Shown piece by piece: positions 49,604 through 61,723 of a DNA stretch of 64,000 nt. The first letter of the stretch is position 1, and each line of letters begins with the position of its first letter. Position numbers and translations under genes: made by a program. Under the pieces are notes generated by a model. The model ran no database searches, had not been told where the DNA came from, and saw only the letters and a list, made by a program, of their open reading frames with translations. Origin of the DNA: Gonapodya sp. JEL0774 (taxonomy: Eukaryota; Monoblepharomycota; Monoblepharidomycetes; Monoblepharidales; Gonapodyaceae); NCBI GenBank assembly GCA_027604505.1, contig JADIIX010000012.1:212137-276136 (forward strand), in the 5' to 3' direction.

Positions 49604-50757
49604 ATGACTCTTTATATTTCCAGGAAAATAAGCTCTGTCGGGAATATGTTCCCTCCACCTTCTCACCCAAACCTGTTACAAGTTTACGTGTTGCCAACGA
49701 AAATTTCTACCTACGGCGCTGCAAATCAATCTACTGCGCTTGTGCTTCATCCACGCTTGCCAAAGCCGGCGAGCCCTGTAGACCGACACTTCGTGGCTGC
49801 CGGTGATTTAGATTAATTTGCGTTTTGAAAGCACCGCAGGAAAGGTCAACAAAGTTCCTTACCACAGCTTATTTTGCTCGCAAATGGCGATACTCTATCT
49901 TCGACTGGGCTCACAATCAATTTCGGAGCCGCGTTGGTCGGTTTGCACAGAATATACCCTTGGCAATAAGAGTCCAAAAGCTCTCCTCTCGACCGGGCGT
50001 AGTTGAAGAGTATTTTACAAAGGTGCGTGTTGTGAGTTAGTTTTCCGGAAGTGACCAGACTTGAACGAATCGTGATATCGATGTGTACACGGCAGATGAT
50101 CCGTCGTGACATTGCGGTTATGGAGATCTACTTACCCAAGGGTCTGCTCTCGACAGAGAGAACTCGTAATGTAATATCCCGGATGCTTCTTCGATGGGGT
50201 GCAGGTAGTGTGTCCCAGTCGCCTCTGTGTATTGTTGGTATCCACAAACCACACCTTTCCTTTATCCCCAAGAGTCGATACGACATAGGAATCTGTGAGT
50301 CATTCTGAACATAATAGCTCGCGCCTGTCTGACACCCCTTTATTAACTAACTCCCCCCTCCAAATCCAGGTTTATGAAGTGGATGCTTCTCCTCCCATTC
50401 TCAATTCTTCTAGGGAAGGTTATCATTCCCGGACCTGGTCAAATTTTTTTCATGTATTGTCTTTTCCGTGTTGCAGGGCATTATCGTGCCATGCAGGGAG
50501 GGCAGCGCTTGTTAGCTCTTTTGAGGGAAGGCGGAGATTCGGTGCGTTATATCTACTCGGATGAATGGTCCAGAGCTATAACAGAAGCAAAAGAAGCGGT
50601 ACCCACGATTGGTTCGAGGGATGGTGATGTAACTCTCACCTGGGAACAATTGCAGGAGCTTGAGAGCCGGACTAAGCTGCACGAGCTTTCGAGAACATGT
50701 ATGAGAACAGAAAATGCGTACGGTGCGCACCCAGAGGAGTATACGGATGTCTTTTGA
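49604..50757 (+). CDS. Mitochondrial K+/H+ exchange-related protein (Mit_KHE1 family)
   Basis: Fungal family linked to mitochondrial K+/H+ exchange (yeast YDL183c is a member). Exon 1 (from 49604 or 49646) encodes VYVLPTKISTYGAANQ; exon 2 STKFLTTAYFARKWRYS and VGRFAQNIPL; a later exon VMEIYLPKGLLSTE. The last exon gives MKWMLLLPFSILLG and FFMYCLFRVAGHYRAMQGG, the family's conserved membrane pair, then a Glu/Arg-rich tail ending TDVF. The predicted site is the inner mitochondrial membrane. Exon limits in the middle are approximate. Confidence 0.72.
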
Positions 50758-50990
50758 TGTGTCAATTAACGTGGGTTGCATCGAAGATCCATTGATCTTG
50801 TCTTGTACTTCGTTGTCTTGTAGTCAGACTAAGTCTAAAGATACTGTCAATTAGAACACCTGAACTTGGAGACGCGTTCGATTTTGTTATTGACCACCAT
50901 CATTTCATTGCGAAAGCAATCGGCGAAGTACAACGGAGCAACCAAAAAACACCATGAGGTCGTTATACATCACACCACACAGATAATAAA

Positions 50991-52219
50991 ATGGCGACTA
51001 GTATTGAAAGGCGGCTGGCGTTAAGAAAGCGGAAAGGGATCGGGTGAGAAAGGTGCCCTGATGGGGGTTTGGGTGGGTTGTTGGTTGATTGTGATCGCTG
51101 TAATATCCACTCTTTATTTCACGGATTTGCACAGTACCTACATTCGAAAACAAGACTTTGTCGTTGTGGATGATCCGGTTCGCCTGCTTTCTCGGCCTTC
51201 TTCCTCCTCTCCCCGTCGGCTGCCGCTTCGGGCGTGGGAAGAAACGTCGTCGGCAAAAGCCCATGAAAAGAACTATCTGGTAACCACAGTGGAGAACACA
51301 GAAAATCTTCATGCAAATCTTGATGCCCTTCATCTCACATTCATGGAACCGAGTGACCCCTCCACACCAGTACCAGAATGGTGCCCGAGCCCAGAGATCG
51401 GCTTAACGATCACGGGTGAAACGTTGGAACGGCGTCTCTTCCGCAGTCCGTCTAGCATGATCAGGCGAATAAGGGGATCGGACTCTGCACTCGAGGTGAC
51501 AGAAAAGCACGAAAGCGAGTACGCAGCGCTCAGTGTCAAAGATGTGATGGAAAAGGCGATTAAAAGGGGCATCGCTAAATCAAGAAGACTCAAGAGTAAA
51601 GAAGGCGAAAGTAATGGGTTTGCCGGAAAGCAATTACCTCCAACAGATCTCGAAGATACCGTTCAATTGTCTTCCGACACTCTGGCGAACAACTCGGCCC
51701 AAAACACGTCCTTCTTGAGCAACAAACGAGGATGTAAGCCTACGGACATAACAGCAAAATACGCACAGCTCGTAGATCCAAGGAGTGACAGCGTTCAGCA
51801 CTCCGTGGCTGATTCGGATGCTTTGGAAATGAAGCGGCACGAAGCTCGCTTAGATGAGCTAAAAGCCGGTAATTGACACTCATTGCTTGTTACACAAATC
51901 GAAAATCTCACTTTCTGACTTATTTTTAGTGGCCCAAAATCTTCATCATTGGGCAGATGCTCACCTCACCAAAAATGGGGGTCTTCAAAACGAGTACGCG
52001 CCCGTGGCTACCACCCCCACTCCCGCATCACAGCTATCCACTACGGATACGACGGATTTTGACATGCTTATAGATGGAGTTAAGCCGTGGTTCGTCAGGA
52101 CAGTTAACAAAAGGGGAATAGTTCGTCTGGCAGAAGATTTCCGACCGCCAGCAGAGTTGGTCACTTGGATTGGAAAGCATGCATCGGAATTGGGCGTTGG
52201 GCGCGTGGTTGGGTTTTGA
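50991..52219 (+). CDS. Orphan basic/Ser-rich protein
   Basis: Exon 50991-51043 starts MATSIERRLALRKRKGIG and splices (intron 51044-51133) to TYIRKQDFVVVDDPVRLL in matching phase. A second intron after LKA, ending near 51929, leads to VAQNLHHWADAHL and a C-terminus KHASELGVGRVVGF. A hydrophobic stretch that appears if 51061 is used as start lies inside the first intron and is not real. No domain recognised; one region resembles a short coiled coil (ALSVKDVMEKAIKRGIAK). Confidence 0.55.
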
Positions 52220-53131
52220 GGAGTAGGTGGATCTTGAGCAGCATGGAGCCCATTCTCGTAGCAGTTGAGCACTTGTTGTTGGCAGGCAATAGCCAACTAG
52301 ATCTGCGGTTAGTTTTATCATCTATCATAGTGCGACTAACTTATGTCACCCGGAGATGTCTTCTTCCGGGTTCATGTTCCTCAGGATCCCAATTGCGATT
52401 GAAAACCATGTCATGAAATCGAAACTCAAGTAGACAGTGAATTTACCGTATGCATGGAGCGAAACTAAGAGATTGTAGGGATCCTGACCATCACTGGCGA
52501 ATGAATGGATAGAACGATGGAATATCGACCACTCGGTTGTCAGCTTCTGTAGGGGTATCACGCAGCCCACAATACGTGAAGACAGAACTAGCGTGTGCTT
52601 CACAAGGGTGGTGGCTTTTGGCTTCTTCTGATTCATGGCGGAGTGCCAGGCATGCGTACGTTTTGTCCATGATATCATCATCATTGGACCTCACCTGGCA
52701 AAACCAAGTCGTTCGCGAGTCCGGGACAAGATCTAAACAAATCCAGCCGGCAGGACCGGTTGGGAAGTCCGGTGCTTCTTGGTTACATGCCGTTGTAGAC
52801 CTGATCCGCGTGTAGAATAATATACTTAGAAATCCACCCTGGCGGCGGCAGGGTTCCTAGTTGAACGCAACGCCAAAACCTGATCGGTTGTCAGCATTCG
52901 AAAATCTTCACTCGCTAATCCCAGCGGTCGCTTGATCCAGCTGTAAAGCTCAACACATTTTCTATCCCGTGAGCTTGTCTGGACCTTCTTTTTCCGCACT
53001 CCTGCTCTTGAGTGCCAAGTCGGCGCAGTTCCAGGCTGCCTGAACTCATCACTAATTGGGAGACAACGTCCTCGACTCGACACTCTGATACTTCCCACTC
53101 TAAGGAGATCCCATCGCTCAAAGCAATTTAT
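52220..53131. other. Unassigned 0.9-kb region
   Basis: Small frames on both strands (for example 52346-52684 and 52826-53296 on the minus strand) lack family features. It probably holds the upstream part of the RGS gene; an extra 5' exon of that gene cannot be excluded. Confidence 0.4.
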
Positions 53132-55305
53132 ATGACTGAAAGGATAGCATCTCTTGGTCCCCAAGCCGATGAGCTGATTGCTAAAGCTCGCCAGAACAAC
53201 CCCCGTCCACTTCTGCTCAAGATACTCGCGGGAGAAGTGAGCTGAAGGATTGATTTCGCCCAGTCTGGCTATCTTAAATGACCTTATCATCCACATGAAA
53301 GTTGAATTCGCCCCTCAATCGACTGGATTTTGAAGAGTAGGTCCGCAAGACTATAGAGACTTTTTGGAGCCTTTTGAACTGACTGTTCTTCCACGCATCT
53401 CCTTTTCATGGCTATCGCGCTGCAACCAGATTTATAAGGGCGTGAGTAACGCTCGATTTAAATGAACTGGGTCTTGTCAACTTTTGATGTTGTTCGATGC
53501 CTGTTTGAAGTCGATTTCGTTCAGAGGTCATTGATGCTTACACAGCAATAGCGGAGTATCGGGCGGGATCGATGAAGGACACCAGTCTGAAAGTGGAGAA
53601 ACTGAGGGCGGAAGCGTCGTTGATCGTCGCTACTTACCTCCAGGAGGGGTCAAGCCGGGAAATCAAGATACCGTGAGCTAGCTTGACTTCCTCTCACTCA
53701 AATAGTTACTCTCGCTAACTCCAGCATGCGACTAGTGACTCCGCCCGGAGACATCTCCTCCGCAATATAGAGCTTCGAATCCTTGACGGGCAGATCTTCG
53801 TGGAGTTGGAAGATGCTGTTCTCCAACTTCTCGATTCGCAGATTCTACACTTTCTAGATGAGGTATCACGCGCTACTCGGTCCAATGGCTCGAACGCTCA
53901 GCCTCTTTCCACCCGCTCGAGCGGCAGTGCGAGTTCCGTGACCCACAAGCCTCCCTTGCCAGGTTCTGCCAGAAACTCTTTGCCGGAAACAAGCAATCCG
54001 CCGAATATGCTGGTCACACCGTCGAACGAAGACCCGCCGTGGCAGCCACTCCGGTCTCCCGAAAATGCAATTACTCCCGAAGCCGCTAGTGCGGCGAGGA
54101 GGCACACCCGCAATATCGTACTGCAAATTCTGAATGGAGAGGTGAGCATGAAGCATGTTGCTCCAGAACGGTTGTGCGCGGCTCCCCTCGCTCAGAAGTA
54201 AAAACTCGCAAATGAAAAGCTACCAGCCCCTCTGACACGTCAAGCACTCGAGAACTTCACCAAACAAGGTGAGACGAGTAAAGTGACGACGCGGAACCTC
54301 CTTTGATGTTCGGCAGAGGCACTCACGAATTCAATTCGCACTTGTGTTTCAAATTTGGAATTCTTTACCGACATTGAACCCCATTTCGAACCGTTCCGAT
54401 CATTTCCTTGGAAGAATTCTGCAATGAACTCATACAGTTCCACGATGCCTACATGGCCTACCGTGAACTCGCTTCCAAGTTTTACAAGGGTTGCATCTCC
54501 AACAATGACACGGACCTCGGTTCCACAGAGTCTCTCGACAAGTGTGGCTCTGGACACTCTTTGGAAGAGAGTGCATTTTCATCGCGTCCGGGAGGGCCTG
54601 GACTCGACAAGTATGTCTCGGATAAGGAACTGGAGATGCTGGCAAAAGAGGCCAAGAGAATCGCAAATATTTTCTTTGGAGAGCAGGCGCCATGCGAACT
54701 GAATATCACGTTGGTACTTGCGTCCCCTATTTTTGGTCGGGCATCCAAAACACGCGTTTCTAATGAATCTTTTCTGCAATCCACAACGTGCACACTTGCA
54801 CGCCTCCGCCCATTTCTACATTCCAATCATGCCCGTCTCCCTCTACCGCCTGGTGCCTAATCTGACCTTTATCACAAGTGACACAACTACCAAACGCGCC
54901 CTTGCCCACCTCGCGTCCCAAAACTACCACCCTAGCGTGTTCCGTCCCGCCCACGAAGAAGTCCTCTTGGTCCTCCAAACGGCCGTCATGCCCCGCTTCT
55001 TCGCCGACTCCCAGCGGAGCAGCTTCTCTGGCGCATCGGGCATGTCCACCGGGCCGGACGCCGGGGGCGCCCTGTCACCGCGCCGGAGCGCAGGGGACTC
55101 TGAAGGGTTGGGCACGACGCCCAAGAGCGGGCGGAGCAGGGACAACACGTTGTGGGGGGCCATTAAGGATTTCACGGTGCGACCTGCCACACCGTCTAGG
55201 AAGCCATCGAGGGGGAAGACGGCGGCAATGGCGGGTGCCGACGGGTTCAACGGAAACGGCGGGCAGATGGTGATGATGGAGATGCGGAGCGGGGACGCGA
55301 GGTAG
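53132..55305 (+). CDS. Tandem RGS-domain protein
   Basis: A protein with two RGS-like domains, the fold that speeds GTP hydrolysis by G-alpha subunits. Start MTERIASLGPQADEL at 53132 is tentative. Domain 1: RQNNPRPLLLKILAGE, then SPLNRLDFEE, EVIDAYTAIAEYRAG, LIVATYLQEGSSREIKI, HATSDSARRHLLRNIE and DSQILHFLDEV. A Ser/Pro linker follows. Domain 2 repeats the order: RRHTRNIVLQILNGE, PLTRQALENFTKQ, SNLEFFTDIE, EEFCNELIQFHDAYMAY, KEAKRIANIFFGEQAPCELNI, then after an intron DTTTKRALAHLAS and AVMPRFFADSQ. The stretch around 54385-54405 needs a one-base frame change not explained by an obvious intron. Confidence 0.65.
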
Positions 55306-55901
55306 GAGGCGGGAATAGTGGAGTGCGGGTGTGTGTGTGGTGGGAGAGGGAGCACGAAGGAGACGGGGCGGGGGAGGGGGGAGGCGCGGGGATGTGCGAG
55401 GTGTGGAAAAACGTTGATTGCCGTTAAAGAATACGCTGTGAACACCTTGAAACACAACTTAATAAATAATAATTTTTCCTCGATCACGACGAACCTCACA
55501 TGTCGACCGTGCACCGCCGTTTTTGTCGGCGTGCGTCCGTGTGAAAAGCGGGGACATGCTCGCTGAACGTGACACGTCTACTTATTCAGACCTTTTGCCA
55601 ATTCGGCGGGGCCCCACAAGAGCCATATTCATATTCCCAAGTCCCCATGCATTTATATTCCGTTACAATCATCATCATCTATCATTTCAATGAAGAAGAA
55701 GCAGGAGTGAATAAAACCCCTCTCATGAGAGTGCTCCCCTGTATCAAACCCCAATCTGTAAAAGAAACAAAGCAAAAGAAGAAAAAAAGACTGCCAAGCA
55801 GGAAACATCCCTCGATGCAAACAGCGCTCAAGCCCGGGGCGGCGGGCAGCGGGCGAGGTGCGGGGTTCGCACCGGCCCGTTCCTCCACAACCTCCGTCTC
55901 T
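55306..55901. other. Convergent intergenic region
   Basis: About 600 bp between the RGS gene and the BSD2-like gene. The start is G-rich, then AT-rich, then a purine run near 55750-55790. From here rightwards GC content rises. No gene seen. Confidence 0.4.
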
Positions 55902-58502
55902 CTACACCCTCGACTCCGGCTCCGCGAGTCCCACCTCCACGTCTGTGGCTCTTGCGGCCGGGGCAGGCGAGGACGAGGACGGGGCCGGGGTTGCGGACGG
56001 GGAGCTGGGTTCGGGGACGTACAGGGCCGCGGCTTGGATGCGGAGGTAGGCGATGTAGGTAAAGATTGCTCTGGGTGCGAGGGTGGGGGGAATGGGGTGA
56101 CGGGTGGCGGTGGGGGAGAGGTTGAGTGTTGAGTGTGTGTGTGCGATCACAGGGTCGAAAGCCAGATGGGAAGGGACCCCAAGGGTGATTCACGGCCGGG
56201 GGTACGTCGAGGTACGTGGGGAGGGCTCTTCTTACCCCCCCAGCTGCCCCGCCGTCAGTTCGCTCCATCAACATGGCGCACCAACACCTGCCAAGGCCAT
56301 CTCCCTGTACGGATCCTTTCCCGCATTTCCCCCACCCACCACCCCCGTGCCCTCCTCTACCAACTCACTTGAGCAACACCATCCACCCCACCACCATCAA
56401 CAAATAACTCATCCACTCGTTGCCCACCGGATCCCCCGCGTCCACTCCGTCGTCGTCGCCGAGTGGGTCGTCCGAGCCGGAGCCGGGCACACCGCCAGCC
56501 AGTTGCCGGCGGGCTCGGTGGAGAACGATGAGACCGTACCGGACGAGGGTGATGCCGAGGCCGGCGCGGGAGCCTTCGCGGGCGGCTGGGGGCGGGTGGG
56601 GGGAGTGGATGGAGTGTGAGCGATGAATAAGGGGGCGGGGGGAGGGGGGGGGAGGAAAGCGAACTCACCGTGGCTGGTAGCGAGGAAGAACGTGACCATG
56701 AAGCCGACAAAGTCTGTACGAGAAGGCGAGAGAGGCAGAGGGTGAGGAAAGACCAGTGAGGAACGAGAGCAGACTCCCACAAGCACTCCGAGAATCACAA
56801 AGGCACCGCAACTTGCGGTATCCACTCGATCCAAGGACATTTCAAACTCTACGGCGACACAAGAACTCTTGTGCACACTGGATTCCCCTCGAAACCCGAA
56901 ACCCGGACGACTCATCTGTCGGCTCTGCCCTATCACAGACCCTTCCTTCAATCCTTCCAGACCCTCTTCTCCCCAACCCCGCATAAGAAACCTCCTTCCA
57001 CCGCAACCCGCAACTGCCACACCGCCACACCTCGTCCCCCCAACCGCCCCCACCCCGCACAACCGCCCCCACCCCGCACAACTGCCCCCACCCCGCACAA
57101 CTGCCCCCACCCCGCACAACCGCTCCCACCCCGCACAACCCTCAACCCACCAAACACCACACTGGCGACCACATTGACCGCAAACACGGGCCACGTTCCT
57201 ACGGGCACGCCCTCGACGAGAAACTCTCCCTCGTCGGACACTTGGTACCGGTCGAGGAAAGGGTTGGCGTAACTTGCGGGGCGGACGACTGTGGTGGAGA
57301 GGTGGGACGTGGGGGGGCGGCCAACGGCTTCGAAGTAGGACTACGGGGGTGGGAGGTGGAAGGAGGGGACATGGGGAGGGGGAGGAGGCGTGGACGGGTT
57401 GGTCACAGCGGGGACGATCCGGATGGTGGGACGGATGGTGTGTGTAGAAAGACGAGTCCAGTGCGTGAGATACACGTGTGACTCATGTGGAACACATGTG
57501 GATGTCCTGGTCCGACGTGTGTCGCGAGCAGACCGGCAGAGAGGAGAACTGCCCATTGTATACCACGCATCCAAAACAGCCAACACTGTCCTGGTCCAGC
57601 TACCATCACCCTGAATCTCCAGACACGAGTACAGATGAGCGGAGTGCCATTCATGTATGCCCCGGGTCCATCGTGGTCCAACCAGGGACCTCAACACCGA
57701 CTCAACCGGTCCACCTCGTGGCCGCTCTGGTCCGACCACGGGACCAAAAAGCAAACTGCAGATCAACACGTGGGTCGATACGGTACATGGAAACTGCTGC
57801 ACCAGATCCCCTCCCGGCCCAGGTGTGACCCGTCCAACGCCACTCGTCTGGCCCTTCCAACGACCCCTTGCCCCTCCGCATCCGCACACATCCCCAGCTC
57901 CCGCTCCCCCGCACCTCTGCCTAGAGCAACGCAACGCACCGGCAACTTCTCCTCGGGCCCCGGCACGGCCATGAGGTTCGCAAACACCCCGTCGACGTGG
58001 TGGTCGACTGGGGCTGCGGGAGTGGTGGAAGTAGGCGGGGTGGTGGTTGTGGTTGTGGAATGAGCGGGATTGGCAGGGATGTAGGCGAGCGGTCTGTGGT
58101 CGTCGAGGTCGACGTCGTCCGAGTCTGAGGAGAGACGTGGGGGCGAGGGAACGTGGGACGAGGAGGAGGCGTCGGATGTGGGGAGCTGCGAGGAGACAGG
58201 GAGAAGAGACGCAAGGAGTGTGAGGGGGGCGGAGGGGGGAGTATGGAAGGGAGACAGACAGAGTGTCGGTGACAAGATGGGGACAGGCAGACATGCCGGA
58301 AACCGGCCAGACAGCTAGACAAGGCCCCAACCGCAGCCCCACACCATCGATGGCAGATGAGATGGTCGAGAGCGGGCGGCTTTACGGGGATTGCGGGTCT
58401 CGATGGAGGGTCGCCCGGTACAGACAGGCCCGGCAAGAGGGGGACGGGGGACCCAGGCAGAGAGACCCCGCACGAATAACTCACTCTTTCGTACCGACTC
58501 AT
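55902..58502 (-). CDS. BSD2/NDFIP-like ubiquitin-ligase adaptor
   Basis: A Golgi/endosomal three-helix protein that recruits the HECT ligase Rsp5/NEDD4 to membrane cargo, including metal transporters. Exon 1 (58502-58485) is just MSRYER, spliced to LPTSDASSSSHVPS. The family order then follows: VDGVFANLMAVPGPEEK, an LPSYFEAV PY-type motif across a splice junction, VSDEGEFLVEGVPVG, FAVNVVASVVF, DFVGFMVTFFLATSH, AREGSRAGLGITLVRYG, WMSYLLMVVGWMVLL and FTYIAYLRIQAAALY. The extra acidic loop between helices 2 and 3 (around 56440-56500) also occurs in relatives. Stop at 55902. GC-rich introns include the minisatellite at 57041-57141. Confidence 0.82.
57041..57141. repeat. 19-bp GC-rich minisatellite in an intron
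   Basis: About five copies of a 19-bp unit (like ccgcacaaccgcccccacc) lie in the intron between exons encoding VVF and DFVGF of the BSD2-like gene. Copies differ at one or two bases. Confidence 0.85.
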
Positions 58503-59934
58503 TTTCGGCAAATAAAGTTGTTTGGTTTGGTCTGTGTAAATGCTTTGGGCTTTGTAGAGTGGGTTTGCGTTCAAAGTGTGCGGATGGGTTAGGGGACCAC
58601 ACAAGAAGGGGAGTGCGCAAGATTGCCGAGTGCCAATTATCCCGAACACCTCAGCGAATGCTCCCACAAATCTCGGCATGACATTTTCATTTCTTTCTTC
58701 CACAATCCACAAACCAACAAAAAGACATGTATGTACAATAAGCAAAAATTGCACAATGGAGAGTTCGACCCGGCTCGTGCTCGTACCATCCACCAGCGAT
58801 CCATTCGTCACCGGTGACTGTACATAAAATCAGTATGCTGTGTGTGCCGTGTGCCGTGTGACCGTCGCACCTGCTTGCATGTATCAACGTAGTCATGGGA
58901 TCATGCACATGCATATCCAGTGAGCGAAGGGGGTTCGCACAGGCGGCACTCTGGCACCAGCGTAAAAACCCCGGTTGAAGGTACGCGATCATCACCAGTC
59001 CAGACCTCGATCGTTGGAATTTGAATGCACTGGGTAGGGTACGTATCTGTGCTTCTGCGGGCAGGTTTGGGTTGGTCTGGCCCGCCGGCGTGTCATGCAC
59101 AATCAAGTCATGTGAAATGAGCTCAGGTTGTTGTTGCACCGTTCTAGAGCTCGATTAACACAAAAGTGTTCAGCGTTCGTGATGTACGTGTACCGATTCA
59201 AGTCCGTTCTTTCTCCCGCCGTCTGGATCGCACTTTGCAGGTCGCAGCCAGTACGCAGTATTGTCGTGGATCCGCCCTCCGGCAGTCACAAACACGAACA
59301 TGAGGATTAAGGAGTGAGAAGTGAATGGATGGATGGATCCATCGACCCTGGTGCTTATACGTGGGGGTTTTGCTCACGACTGGCGGACTCGCCATCGAAA
59401 CATTCAAATCAAAGTATCGGTGTTCGTCTCTATGATTGCTGACGAAACCAGCGCCCGCAACAACCCGTTACCCGCCGATGACCAAAACGAATGATGATAT
59501 GTCATGTTGACTCCTCTCCCCGTCTCCTCTGGACGAGTTGTACACCAACCCTTTCTCTGACTTGCTCTCGCTCATTACCACCACTCGTCACGTTCGTCAC
59601 GCAGATTATATCATGTAACCAATCATGGCGTGGGCCGATCAATCCAGCTGGGCGATACCGAACCCCGCGGCCCCGAAAATAGCGGCGGTGCCGATCAACT
59701 ACATACAGGAGATCCCGACCGAGATAAAAGAACCTCAAGAATCGTGCTGTAGAAAATGAAAGCGAAAAGAACCCACCGCTGGGCCAGTTACCCTTTTGCC
59801 AATTGAGTGCGGGGGCGTGTGTAGGTTTTTTTTTTTTTGCCCCGACACCGACGGCGGTGAAAACGAAAAACGATGAACCCCGTGACGGACGTCAGCCGAA
59901 GGAGATCTCGTGGGGTTTCCTTTCAAGCTCTCAC
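58503..59934. other. 1.4-kb intergenic region, no gene seen
   Basis: The largest gap in the window. Small frames on both strands lack domain features. It contains short simple repeats (gtgtgtgccgtgtgcc near 58840; ggatggatggatcc near 59325) and a poly-T run near 59825. Confidence 0.5.
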
Positions 59935-60835
59935 TCACGCTGCAGTGATTCCAACAGCAGTACCGACGCAGGCACCCAAAAACGTAAGGATGGATGTACC
60001 CCTTGCCTTGTCGGAAAGCACCCTGTCGGGTATTTTGAGTATGAGCAGTGAACCGATGTAGGCCACTGCCAAAGTCTTCAGTTGAATCAGAGAATGATAA
60101 ATGCAACGCAGTCATTGATGCATTGAGTCGAAAAAACAACTGGTGCAACCCACGATCACCAAGGTGCCACCGAAGAACACCAGTTTACCGATCGCTTCCT
60201 TGACCGCCGGGCTCGTGAGAGATTCTCGTACCCAATCCTTTATAGTATTGAGAGTCTCCCTGTCGGTACGCAGCCCCTCCAGACGGTCTCTTAAAAAATC
60301 GGTCAGGAAGCTCTGCAAATTTGCCGCCGACTTCGCGGGATCGGAGTTTCCTCTCGGAGGAGGGGCGGAGCCATTCGCAGCGAAAACGTGCCGTTCAAGC
60401 TCAACACCCAGCGAACCTTGTGGAAAGTCGTCGGGACCGAGAACGCCCTGGCCGGTCCTCAGTGCCTGTGAGATGGTCTCGACAGTGGCAGAAGAAAGCC
60501 TGGCGGTGAAGGTTTGTCCGTCGAGCACGATTGTCGAGATTCTCCGGAGATCTGTGGGTTTTTTTGATCGGGAAAGGGAGAGAATGGTCGAGGTGAGGAG
60601 CGGTTGGGTTCCGTGAACGAACGCGTTCGTCCTCGGTCTCTCCCACGTTGAAACGCAGCTTCCAAGTAGGCTGCCATTTCCGTCCTTGTTCCAAGCGATC
60701 AGCTTTGAAGATTTTTAAAAAGGGGTATGGGTATGGGATAACTTGATTTTCGTTTAATTTGTGGCGTGCTTGCTGTGGAAGAAGCTGCGGAAAGCAAGCT
60801 GTGGAAAGCAAGCTGTGGAAGGATATGCCGATCAC
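59935..60835 (-). CDS. Small two-helix membrane protein of unknown function, N-terminus unresolved
   Basis: The C-terminal exons are clear: a frame from about 60550 with STIVLDGQTFTARLSSATVE, a Glu/Arg-rich helix (LTDFLRDRLEGLRTDRE), then KLVFFGGTLVIVV. After an intron (about 60037-60145) comes AYIGSLLILKIPDRV, SILTFLGACVGTAVG and a TGA at 59935. This gives two to three membrane helices. The N-terminal exon is uncertain; a frame starting at 60835 has a mitochondrial-presequence-like start (MIGISFHSLLSTACFPQLL). I do not recognise the family. Confidence 0.5.
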
Positions 60836-60903
60836 GCAACTTATCTTTATCCGGGACCTTGCGATAAACCCATTCTCACTGAATCACTGAAAAATTCCCC
60901 TCA

Positions 60904-61723
60904 TGCCCCCCGATCAATCTCCTCGTGGTAACAGTGAGTTTGTTTCCGGGCCCAGCAGCCCTGGCTCCAACTAGGGCAAAAACCACAAGCCTTGCAGCTT
61001 ACTTTTTTGATCCATCTCTGGTCTCCTGCGTCCTTTGACTTGTCAACGACAGAGCTCACCGAAGAAGTGCTCTCCAAAAACGCAAGAGCGGTCTTCCGAT
61101 GGGCTGTAGCTGGTACGATGGCGGGGGTTTTCGCGTCGGCTTTCCTGTGAGTGGGGACGGTATCACAGTCGCTATAGGAGGACTCTCAGGCGGTGGCCGG
61201 TGGCCTACCTTCACATCAACTAATTGAAACGCATCGCATGATTTGCTTTCTCAGACCTTGTGGTGCTGTTCCTCCATCTCCGGCCTTTCTTTATCCCGAT
61301 GGGCTAGTTTCTTTTCCACGACGGAATGGAAGCCTTGACGTAGCCACTCGTGTTGGCTGCCTTGCGGACGTGGCTTGCGCCGTCACTACTGGAATGGTTG
61401 CTGATGGTAGCCTTGACGTGGGCAGTGCTCGTAGCCTCCTTGACGTAGCCACTCGTGGTGGCTGCCTTGCGGACGTGACTTGTATCTCTACTGGAATGGT
61501 TGTTGATGGTAGCCTTGACGTGGCCAGTGCTCGTAGCCTCCTTGACATAGCCAGTGCCTTTGCTGGAATGGTCCTCGGTGTTGTGGTTGGGCTCTGGAAT
61601 ACCAGGCGAGCGGGTGGTGCACCACAATGTGACGGGAAGACAGTGGGAAGAGTGGAAACAATGACGTCCACCGTTCCACCCATGATAGGAATGGATACCT
61701 TGGAAGAAAGTACCAAGGGGTGA
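60904..61723 (+). CDS. Orphan protein with coding tandem repeat
   Basis: Exon 1 is MPPDQSPRGN, spliced to KLTEEVLSKNARAVFRW and the hydrophobic AVAGTMAGVFASAFL. A third exon (from about 61257) begins PCGAVPPSPAFLYPDG and contains a repeated module with LDVATR, GCLADV, GMV, DGSLDV and SARSLLD. It ends TLEESTKG at 61723. The minus strand also stays open across the repeat, so the coding strand rests on the splice-phase fit. Function unknown. Confidence 0.45.
61331..61560 (+). repeat. Coding tandem repeat, unit about 102-105 bp
   Basis: Two full units and part of a third, with tgacgtagccactcgtg at 61336 and 61441 and a related tgacatagcc at 61543. Each unit encodes about 34-35 residues in the plus frame. 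Smaller internal repeats (agccttgacgt) suggest unequal exchange. Confidence 0.85.

Noticed and set aside
51061-51133. A signal-anchor-like hydrophobic N-terminus for the orphan starting at 51061
   Set aside because: It lies in an intron: ATG exon 50991-51043 joins 51134 in the right phase with GT-AG ends, removing the hydrophobic stretch.
56409-57194. Long Gly/Trp/Cys-rich minus-strand frame as a protein
   Set aside because: It reads the intronic minisatellite; the BSD2-like exons use other frames in the same interval.
61331-61560. CRISPR-like array
   Set aside because: Units are contiguous repeats without unique spacers, and the genome is eukaryotic.
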